From Chloroflexota bacterium (GTDB taxonomy: Bacteria; Chloroflexota; Dehalococcoidia; Lucifugimonadales; Lucifugimonadaceae), in the NCBI GenBank assembly GCA_016189845.1, contig JACPRT010000074.1, positions 1-6,903 on the forward strand: DNA of 6,903 nt, in the 5' to 3' direction. The first letter of the stretch is position 1. The number at the start of each line of letters is the position of its first letter. Shown in pieces: positions 1 through 5,051 of the stretch. The translations under genes were made by a program, and so were the position numbers. The notes below the pieces were generated by a model that did no database searches, was not told where the DNA came from, and was given only the letters and a program-made list of their open reading frames with translations.

Positions 1-62
1 AAGAGGATGACGAGGGGCGCAAGGGCGGTTGCCCACAGGGCGAGGACCAGGCGGAAGTCCAT
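1..62 (-). CDS. N-terminal fragment of a membrane or secreted protein, cut by the window edge
   Basis: An ATG at 60-62 on the - strand opens a frame with no stop to the window edge. The 20 residues visible, MDFRLVLALWATALAPLVIL, are almost wholly hydrophobic after an early Arg, which fits a signal peptide or first membrane segment. The ATG lies two bases beyond the stop codon of the isomerase gene, and the bases before it (GGGGCTAGGG) are purine-rich, so the two are probably co-transcribed and translationally coupled. Too little is visible to name a family. It could be a spurious start, but the tight junction and the high third-position G/C favour a real gene. Confidence 0.5.
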   Translation of the reverse strand, partial: MDFRLVLALWATALAPLVIL

Positions 63-64
63 CC

Positions 65-1153
65 CTAGCCCCGCGTGGCCGGAGCCGCGTAGGTCCGGTC
101 CTTGAGCCGCGTCAAGGCAGCGGTGGCGGACGGATCCCGATGCTCGAGCAGCGCCAGATAGTAGGAAGTCATGTCACCCAGCAGACATCCTCTGAGCACG
201 TCGGACAGCACCCCACCGCCGCCGATTTCGACCAGCCGATGGGTGACTCCTTCCTCGCGCATCAACTCCGCCGTCAGACGCAACCGCATCCGTATCTCTT
301 CAGACAGGCTCTGCGAGTCGAGGACCAGCACCGACGCGATCTGTCGCACCTTCTCTGGCAGCTGGTATCCCTGCACGCCGTTGTGATTCGCCTCTGGCAT
401 ATCCTCGGCAATCGCCCAGGAATCGGCATTCTCGTTGAACTGCGTCTTCCAGCGAATCGCGACGCCTGAAAGATGACGGGCGCCGTAGACGACCGGTAAC
501 CTGCCCATCAAACCGGCGGCCAACTGCTTGGCCTGGTTGCCGGACGACGGAGATTCTGGCGCCAGGGCCGCCGACATTTCCTTCAACCCGTCCACCGCTG
601 CCGAGAAGTCGTCGCTGGCGTCAGGCAGTGCTCCGACAGCCTGCAGCGCCCTGTAGGGGGCGATGAACGTGTATCCGAGAGCGGCACGGGGCTCGCCACG
701 GTGGTCGATTCTCAGCGGGTCTGTCCCGGCGGAGGTCGCTGCGTCGAACAACTCCCGCGGACCGGTGATCGCCAGGCATCTGGCGCCCTGCCGCCGTGCC
801 GCCTCGAACGCCGACCGCGTCTCGACCGTGCCGCCCGATACGCTCACAGCTATTACCAGCGTATCGGAGTCCACCCAGGCCGGCATGCCGTAGTCGCGCC
901 AAACCGTAACTGGCACGGCGCCGGGCGTGAGATCGGCAATCCCCTTGATCAGCGCCGCTCCGATCCCGGAGCCGCCCATCCCCGCGATCACGACGTGGCG
1001 GGGGCGCCGCCGCTGGTCCGCGATACTGGCCTGGCCGCCCAGCTCCCAACCGAGCCTCGCTTGTTCGGCGAGCGAGAGCAGGCGATCGCGCATCCGCGAC
1101 GGGTCCGCCGACGCTATCGCCGACGGGTCATCCAGCAAACGAAGATTGGCCAT
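65..1153 (-). CDS. bifunctional phosphoglucose/phosphomannose isomerase (SIS domain, archaeal-type PGI/PMI)
   Basis: A 362-residue protein of the SIS-domain PGI/PMI family, which interconverts glucose-6-P and fructose-6-P, and mannose-6-P and fructose-6-P, in the cytosol. The first SIS domain shows GMGGSGIG at residues 58-65 and the sugar-phosphate loop SVSGGTVET at 104-112. The second half carries the active-site stretch FNENADSW then PEANHNG (253-259). Compared from memory with the Pyrobaculum enzyme (Glu203, His219, Thr291, Lys298), E241, H257, T344 and K351 keep the same spacing. The Thr is associated with accepting the mannose substrate. The usual loop is SGNT; here it is SGGT. I chose the ATG at 1153 because the family begins with a LDD...I...D..M pattern just after it (MANLRLLDDPSAIASADPSR). 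The longer frame from 1249 would overlap the start of argJ. The SD is weak (CCAGG just upstream). The dual activity is inferred; it could act as only one isomerase. Confidence 0.9.
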   Translation of the reverse strand: MANLRLLDDPSAIASADPSRMRDRLLSLAEQARLGWELGGQASIADQRRRPRHVVIAGMGGSGIGAALIKGIADLTPGAVPVTVWRDYGMPAWVDSDTLVIAVSVSGGTVETRSAFEAARRQGARCLAITGPRELFDAATSAGTDPLRIDHRGEPRAALGYTFIAPYRALQAVGALPDASDDFSAAVDGLKEMSAALAPESPSSGNQAKQLAAGLMGRLPVVYGARHLSGVAIRWKTQFNENADSWAIAEDMPEANHNGVQGYQLPEKVRQIASVLVLDSQSLSEEIRMRLRLTAELMREEGVTHRLVEIGGGGVLSDVLRGCLLGDMTSYYLALLEHRDPSATAALTRLKDRTYAAPATRG

Positions 1154-1173
1154 AAACCTGGCTATGCTACAAT
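1146..1173 (+). promoter_or_regulatory. candidate sigma70-type promoter for argJ
   Basis: TTGGCC at 1146-1151 and TACAAT at 1168-1173 are separated by 16 bases, and a TG at 1165-1166 makes an extended -10 (TGCTACAAT). Transcription would begin near 1180, giving a leader of about 53 bases before argJ. The -35 box overlaps the first codons of the divergent isomerase gene, so the two start regions are packed together. It was found by eye; AT-rich hexamers are scarce in this G/C-rich window, which gives the match some weight. Confidence 0.5.
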
Positions 1174-1190
1174 TCCCGGCCTGTTTCTCG

Positions 1191-1212
1191 AATCTGCTTA
1201 GATATGCAGATT
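1191..1212. repeat. perfect 7-bp inverted repeat in the argJ leader (operator or hairpin)
   Basis: AATCTGC (1191-1197) and GCAGATT (1206-1212) are exact reverse complements across an 8-base spacer, TTAGATAT. The element lies between the predicted argJ promoter and the argJ SD (GGAG at 1220-1223). It is followed by an 8-base palindrome, CCGATCGG (1214-1221), that overlaps that SD. It may be a repressor operator or an RNA stem-loop. It does not look like the E. coli ARG box (TGAAT/ATTCA half-sites), so a link to ArgR is not supported. Confidence 0.45.
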
Positions 1213-1232
1213 TCCGATCGGAGCAGCCCTCC

Positions 1233-2453
1233 ATGACCTCCCAGATCAATGCCGTGCCGAACGCGAGCGTGACGAGCGCCAGGGGTTTTCGCGCCGGCGG
1301 GATCTACGCCGGACTGAAGACCCCCGGACCGAACAAGCTCGACCTGGGGCTCCTAGTATCCGATAACCCCTGCGCAGCAGCTGCGACGTTCTCCAAAAAC
1401 ACGATCGTCTCGCCATCGGTCGTCGTGAGCCGTGAGGCGATCAAGACAGGGCGTGCGGTCCGCGGGGTGGTCGCCAACTCCGGCTGCGCCAACGCCTGTG
1501 TGGGGCAACAGGGCCTGACCGACGCACGGGAGGTCGTGACCCTGGCCGCGAAGGCTGTCGGCCTGCAAAAGGATGAGGTCCTGATCTGTTCGACCGGCGT
1601 CATCGGCAAAGAACTTCCGATGGGCGTGATCCGGGAGGGAATGCCAAAGGTCCGGCTGTCGCCCGACGGCGGCCACGACTTCGCCAGGGCGATCATGACC
1701 ACCGATACGCGCCCGAAGGAATACGCGGTCTCGATCAGGGCCGGCGGAAAGACGGTCACGGTGGGTGGTTGCTGCAAGGGCGCAGGAATGATCCACCCGA
1801 ACATGGCTACCATGCTTGCGTTCATGACGACCGATGCCGCGGTCGATCAGGCGTTTCTCAGGAAGGCGCTCTCAGAGGCGGTCGATGCGTCGTTCAACCA
1901 GATCGACGTCGACACCGACTCGAGCACCAACGACACCTGCATCCTGCTTGCCAACGGGGCCGCCGGCAATACGCCGCTGAAGGGGACCGGCCGCGACTCG
2001 GAGCTGTTTGCCAGGGCCGTGCAAGCGGTGGCCGTGCACCTGGCGAAAGAGATCGCGCGGGACGGCGAAGGGGCCAAGCACCTGATCGAGGCGACGGTCG
2101 AAGGGGCCCGGAGCCTGCAGGAAGCGCGGCGATTTGCACGCTCGATCGTATCGTCGCCCCTGGTCAAGACCGCGGTGTACGGCCGGGATCCCAACTGGGG
2201 GCGCATCATGATGGCGCTAGGAAAGACGGAGCTGCCGGTCGACGAGTCAAAAATCCAGATATTCATTGGGGGCATCCAGATCGTCGAAGCCGGAATCGCC
2301 ATCCAGTACTTCCCGCAGGCGGTGATCGCCGCGCTCGGGCAGCCCGAGGTGCGTCTTCGTGTCAACCTCAACGCTGGCTCCGCCGTCGGCGTGGCGTGGG
2401 GTTGCGACCTCACCGAGGGCTACGTCGTCGAGAACTCCGCCTACACCACATAG
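1233..2453 (+). CDS. argJ: ornithine acetyltransferase / glutamate N-acetyltransferase ArgJ
   Basis: ArgJ moves the acetyl group from N-acetylornithine to glutamate, yielding ornithine and N-acetylglutamate; bifunctional members also use acetyl-CoA. The 406-residue length is normal for the family. The oxyanion-hole segment STGVIG is at 120-125. The self-cleavage site lies in KGAGMIHPNMATMLAF (182-197): the precursor is cut between A192 and T193, and T193 becomes the catalytic nucleophile of the beta chain. A GRDPNWGR segment at 317-324 and the C-terminal GCDLTEGYVVENSAYTT complete the expected pattern. The ATG at 1233 is preceded by GGAG at 1220-1223 with nine bases between. The frame stays open upstream to 927, but that part is antisense to the isomerase. 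It heads the argJ-argB pair. Whether it is mono- or bifunctional cannot be told from sequence alone. Confidence 0.97.
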   Translation: MTSQINAVPNASVTSARGFRAGGIYAGLKTPGPNKLDLGLLVSDNPCAAAATFSKNTIVSPSVVVSREAIKTGRAVRGVVANSGCANACVGQQGLTDAREVVTLAAKAVGLQKDEVLICSTGVIGKELPMGVIREGMPKVRLSPDGGHDFARAIMTTDTRPKEYAVSIRAGGKTVTVGGCCKGAGMIHPNMATMLAFMTTDAAVDQAFLRKALSEAVDASFNQIDVDTDSSTNDTCILLANGAAGNTPLKGTGRDSELFARAVQAVAVHLAKEIARDGEGAKHLIEATVEGARSLQEARRFARSIVSSPLVKTAVYGRDPNWGRIMMALGKTELPVDESKIQIFIGGIQIVEAGIAIQYFPQAVIAALGQPEVRLRVNLNAGSAVGVAWGCDLTEGYVVENSAYTT

Positions 2454-2480
2454 CGCCTTCCGGATGTCCGCCCCTCGGCA

Positions 2481-2510
2481 GGCACGATCCTCCTTGCAGC
2501 GGAGGGGGCC
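2481..2510 (+). promoter_or_regulatory. hairpin that would sequester the argB ribosome binding site
   Basis: In the 60-base argJ-argB spacer, TCCTCC (2488-2493) can pair with GGAGGG (2501-2506) across a 7-base loop: five Watson-Crick pairs plus one T-G. GGC at 2481-2483 can add an outer helix with GCC at 2508-2510. The right arm is the argB SD (GGAGG at 2501-2505, eight bases before the ATG), so the folded RNA would hide it. Ribosomes finishing argJ about 30 bases upstream could influence the fold. No T-run follows, so it is not an intrinsic terminator. Confidence 0.4.
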
Positions 2511-2513
2511 GCA

Positions 2514-3311
2514 ATGAAGGAACGCTTCCCTGGCGACAACGTCATCGTCGTCAAGGTCGGCGGCAGCACCCTCGGCCAGGGCGACAGCACGACGCCGGAC
2601 ATCGTCGAGCTGCACAGGCGTGGCAATCGCGTGGTCGTCGTGCATGGCGGAGGCAAGGTAATCTCCGACTGGGTAAAGCTTCAGGGGATCCACCCTGAGT
2701 TCGTGCGCGGGCTGCGGAAGACCGACAAGGCCACGCTCGACGTCGCGGTTGCCGTCCTGTGCGGCCTGGTGAACTCACAGCTGGTCGCCGAGATCATTGC
2801 CGCGGGCGGTGATGCGGTCGGACTCTCGGGGGTCTCCGGTGGCATGCTCAAAGCCGAGATCCTCGATCCAGAACTCGGATACGTCGGAAAGATCGTGTCC
2901 GTCGACCCTCGATCGGTGCTTGCGGTCCTCGATGCCGGATCGATCCCCGTGATCGCGCCGACCGCGCTTCACGCAAAGCCTTCGCCGGACGGGACGGACC
3001 GCATCCTGAACGTCAACGCCGACACGTCGGCCGGCCACATCGCGAAAGCGATGCGAGCCAATCGGCTGGTCTTCCAGACCGACGTGACCGGCGTCCTCGA
3101 CCTCGAGCGCAGGCTGATCCCCCAGATGACCCGCCGGCAGGCCCTGGAGTTGATCGAGAGCGGCGTCGCCGCGGGCGGCATGGTCCCCAAGATCGAGGCA
3201 TGCACCGACGCCCTGGAGACCGCTGGATCGGGGCACATCATCGATGGACGGGTCGCCGGGGCGCTGATCGCCTGCGTCGACGGGGAACCGGTCGGCACGC
3301 GCATCGTCTAG
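2514..3311 (+). CDS. argB: acetylglutamate kinase ArgB
   Basis: ArgB phosphorylates the gamma-carboxylate of N-acetyl-L-glutamate with ATP, the second step of arginine synthesis, in the cytosol. The 265-residue protein shows the amino-acid-kinase fold. VVKVGGS at 12-18 contains the phosphate-binding K14; HGGG is at 44-47; FVRGLRKTD at 63-71 is the acetylglutamate-binding region; NVNAD at 166-170 includes D170; GGMVPKIEA at 221-229 contains K226; IIDGR is at 242-246. K14, D170 and K226 correspond to E. coli K8, D162 and K217. The protein starts almost at the first beta strand, so it lacks the N-terminal helix that builds the hexameric, arginine-inhibited kinases. The C-terminus ends GTRIV without the usual hexamer-type tail. 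Arginine insensitivity is therefore likely but inferred. A strong SD, GGAGG, sits eight bases before the ATG, inside a predicted hairpin. Confidence 0.96.
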   Translation: MKERFPGDNVIVVKVGGSTLGQGDSTTPDIVELHRRGNRVVVVHGGGKVISDWVKLQGIHPEFVRGLRKTDKATLDVAVAVLCGLVNSQLVAEIIAAGGDAVGLSGVSGGMLKAEILDPELGYVGKIVSVDPRSVLAVLDAGSIPVIAPTALHAKPSPDGTDRILNVNADTSAGHIAKAMRANRLVFQTDVTGVLDLERRLIPQMTRRQALELIESGVAAGGMVPKIEACTDALETAGSGHIIDGRVAGALIACVDGEPVGTRIV

Positions 3312-3694
3312 CGCGAATCAACCGGGGGTTGTGTGCCATCTGCCAGGACGCGCTCGCGGAATCGCCGTTACCTACGTCGACGGGAAAGGCCATCATCGTG
3401 TCCGAGGGCCGTGCACGAGCAGAAAACCCCGGAACCTTCCCCACCGTAACACTGCGGTAAGGACGCCCCCGTCAAGATCCGGTAGGCCGGGGGCGATGGA
3501 CGACCGGTAGCGAACCGGATCTGCACGGGGACAGGGTGGCGCGATGAACCAGATGATGATCAACGAACTTCCCGGCCGGGGCCTTCACCTGCTGCTGATG
3601 GGCGCTGCTGCGCACGAGGTGGAGTGCGAGGGGCACGTGGCCGTTCAGGAAAGGCACGGGCAGGAAGTCGAGCCCGAGCGTACGCCGCGTGAAC
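3312..3694. other. 383-base stretch between convergent argB and the reductase, without a confident gene
   Basis: Both flanking genes end here. Directly after argB is a short perfect hairpin, CAACC (3319-3323) with GGTTG (3327-3331) around GGG, with no T-run. At 3464-3522 are two interlocked inverted repeats, described separately. At 3544-3735 (+, 63 codons, ATG with only a weak AGGG upstream) and 3472-3762 (-, 96 codons) two ORFs lie antiparallel with codons in register, so third-position G/C cannot decide between them. No tRNA T-loop pattern, T-run terminator or known riboswitch core was seen. Much of 3332-3460 shows nothing I can interpret. Confidence 0.6.
3464..3522. repeat. two interlocked perfect inverted repeats with H-type pseudoknot topology
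   Basis: Repeat 1 is CGCCCCCG (3464-3471) with CGGGGGCG (3488-3495), eight perfect pairs. Repeat 2 is AGATCCGGT (3475-3483) with ACCGGATCT (3514-3522), nine perfect pairs. The left arm of repeat 2 lies inside the loop of repeat 1 and its right arm lies outside. The stems either compete or form an H-type pseudoknot with connectors of 3, 4 and 18 bases. CCGGTAG occurs twice in the block (3479-3485 and 3504-3510). There is no T-run on either side, so it is not a standard terminator. It may be a structured RNA, a 3'-end element of argB or of the reductase transcript, or a protein site. Confidence 0.5.
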
Positions 3695-3762
3695 TCAGCG
3701 TCGCCGACCTGAACCGTCTCTTCCGAGGCGCGTAGGCCTGGGACGAGCGCCACTCGATCCAT
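3472..3762 (-). CDS. doubtful small ORF overlapping the end of the reductase gene
   Basis: A 96-codon frame that I do not recognise. It begins at an ATG with AGGA a few bases before it and overlaps the last 68 bases of the reductase gene in another frame. At this ATG the reductase frame drops to roughly half G/C at third positions while this frame stays G/C-rich, which argues that something is translated here. The first two-thirds looks protein-like (EETVQVGDAEF, LDFLPVPFLNGHVPLALHL, KFVDHHLVH); the last 20 residues are rich in Pro, Arg and Ser and look non-coding, and they overlap the inverted repeats. Alternatives are that it is the true reductase C-terminus displaced by a one-base frameshift, that the 63-codon + strand ORF at 3544-3735 is the real gene, or that neither is. 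Confidence 0.22.
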   Translation of the reverse strand: MDRVALVPGLRASEETVQVGDAEFTRRTLGLDFLPVPFLNGHVPLALHLVRSSAHQQQVKAPAGKFVDHHLVHRATLSPCRSGSLPVVHRPRPTGS

Positions 3763-4987
3763 TGCGGTCCTGCCAGAAGCGTTCGGGCGGAATCTTCTCG
3801 GTCCGGCCGGTCCTCCGCTGTAGCCACGGGACGACTCGAACCAGGTTCGCGCCTAAGTCGATCACGGGTCCGTAGGGTCCCAGTTTCTCCTTCGCTGACC
3901 TGTAGGTGACGTCGCCACGAGCGATCGCGCGGCACGCGCGCCAGAGCACGGGCACCCGCGCCACCGACCAGAAGAACTGGTCCATGCCCAGGTGCACGAG
4001 GTCGTGTACCTGCATCGCGACCTGGACGCTGGCGGCGAGGCCGGATTCCATCGAGCGCTGGTAGCCACAGAGATCGGGAGTTTCGCCAGCCAGAAACTCG
4101 AATGCAGAGACTGATGCAGCCCTGCCGCTTACGACGGCGCTGTAGATGCCGTCGCCGGTGAGCGGATCGGCCAGGCCGCCTGCGTCGCCCACCAGCATGA
4201 TCCGCCCGGACACCAGCGGGCTGCCGGCCCGCCTGAAGGGTATGTGGTGTCCGCGAGTTGTCTGGAGCGACGAGGGTGCGAATCCGTACGTGGCCGTGAG
4301 TTCGTGCAGCCTGCGCCGCAGCGTCGGTGCGACGTGGGCCCATCCGGCAACCCCAACGTTCAGGTGATCGCCCTTCGGGAATATCCAGCCGTAGCCACCG
4401 GGACAACCGATCGAATAGACCCCCCCGGCCGTCTCCCAATCGGGAGGTACACCGCCAGCGGGCCGGATATTCGCCTCCAGTGCGACCGCCTGCATCATGT
4501 CCGGGCGCATGCCCGCCATCCGCGCCGTGGTCCCATTCGCTCCGTCAGCGCCAATCACAACGCGAGCACTCAGGGGTTCGGAATCGCTCGCGATCTCGGC
4601 GAGATCAATCCCCTGCTCGATCCCCCGGATAGCGGTCTTCTCTCTCAGAGACGCACCGGCCTCCTGCGCTCGTTCGACCAGAAACGCGTCGAGGCGAAGG
4701 CGTTGCGTCATGAGGCACAGCGGGACGTCGCTGGTGACCGAGTCGACCCTGCCGGAACGGCGGACCATTCGCGCCGTTGATATCGTTCGTTCGACGACCG
4801 GGGTGATGTCCAGGTTCATCTCGCGTGCGGTACGGACCATCAGGCCGCCGCCGCAGGGTTTGTCGCGCGGGAATGCCGCCTTGTCGACGATCAGCGTCTT
4901 GAGGCCACGCGCCGCGCACTCCCGCGCAGCCGTGCTGCCGGCCGGGCCCGCGCCCACTACGATGACGTCGTAGATCACGCGCCGCAT
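3695..4987 (-). CDS. geranylgeranyl-reductase-family FAD-dependent oxidoreductase
   Basis: A flavoprotein of the group that saturates isoprenoid double bonds, such as archaeal lipid chains, the chlorophyll tail or menaquinone side chains. The N-terminus holds the FAD Rossmann motif VVGAGPAG (10-17). PRDKPCGGGL at 40-49 is the Lys-x-Cys-Gly-Gly signature of this family. GADGANG is at 146-152, GYGWIFPKGDHLNVGVAG at 198-215 matches the substrate-side Y-x-W...G-x-G motif, and VGDAGGLADPLTGDGI at 266-281 is the second FAD-binding motif. The ATG at 4987, with AAGG upstream (AAGGCGGATATT before the ATG), puts the Rossmann strand in the usual place; a longer frame from 5059 would overlap argD. The 430 residues are slightly long, and the last 22 (about 409-430) are Arg/Gly-rich with poor codon bias, so the natural end may be near 3762. 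The substrate is unknown: it sits between arg genes, not lipid or pigment genes. Confidence 0.9.
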   Translation of the reverse strand: MRRVIYDVIVVGAGPAGSTAARECAARGLKTLIVDKAAFPRDKPCGGGLMVRTAREMNLDITPVVERTISTARMVRRSGRVDSVTSDVPLCLMTQRLRLDAFLVERAQEAGASLREKTAIRGIEQGIDLAEIASDSEPLSARVVIGADGANGTTARMAGMRPDMMQAVALEANIRPAGGVPPDWETAGGVYSIGCPGGYGWIFPKGDHLNVGVAGWAHVAPTLRRRLHELTATYGFAPSSLQTTRGHHIPFRRAGSPLVSGRIMLVGDAGGLADPLTGDGIYSAVVSGRAASVSAFEFLAGETPDLCGYQRSMESGLAASVQVAMQVHDLVHLGMDQFFWSVARVPVLWRACRAIARGDVTYRSAKEKLGPYGPVIDLGANLVRVVPWLQRRTGRTEKIPPERFWQDRNGSSGARPRPTRLGRDGSGRRR

Positions 4988-4997
4988 AATATCCGCC

Positions 4998-5035
4998 TTG
5001 ACACCCCGGCACCGAGCCCCCAAGGCACCGAGCCC
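4998..5035 (+). promoter_or_regulatory. divergent reductase/argD spacer: TTGACA box and a 12-bp tandem direct repeat
   Basis: The 64-base spacer holds a perfect -35 hexamer, TTGACA (4998-5003), reading towards argD. GGCACCGAGCCC then occurs twice (5008-5019 and 5024-5035), a 16-base period with both copies ending near CAA. No good -10 lies 16-18 bases after TTGACA; the repeat occupies that position. The repeat may be a regulator-binding direct repeat or a slippage duplication that displaced the -10. The argD SD, AGAGGAG (5041-5047), follows directly and is strong. Confidence 0.35.
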
Positions 5036-5051
5036 GGCAAAGAGGAGCGAG

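Noticed and set aside
927..1232. Upstream extension of argJ by 102 codons
   Set aside because: This part is antisense to the isomerase and lies upstream of the predicted promoter. ArgJ homologues begin at the ATG at 1233, which has its own SD.
1769..2698. 309-codon + strand ORF across argJ and argB
   Set aside because: It is out of frame with two well-supported genes and is strongly enriched in Arg, Gly and Pro with no recognisable domain.
3200..3460. 86-codon + strand ORF spanning the argB 3' end
   Set aside because: Its first 110 bases are argB in another frame, and the remainder has no SD, no start of its own and no recognisable motif.
3464..3495. Intrinsic terminator for argB or for the reductase
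   Set aside because: The G/C-rich stem is there, but no T-run follows it on either strand and the loop is 16 bases.
3488..3545. Fluoride-riboswitch-like GGCGATGG at 3492-3499
   Set aside because: Only the short GGCGATGG block matches. The following conserved segments and the pseudoknot arrangement of that riboswitch are absent, and no transporter gene follows.
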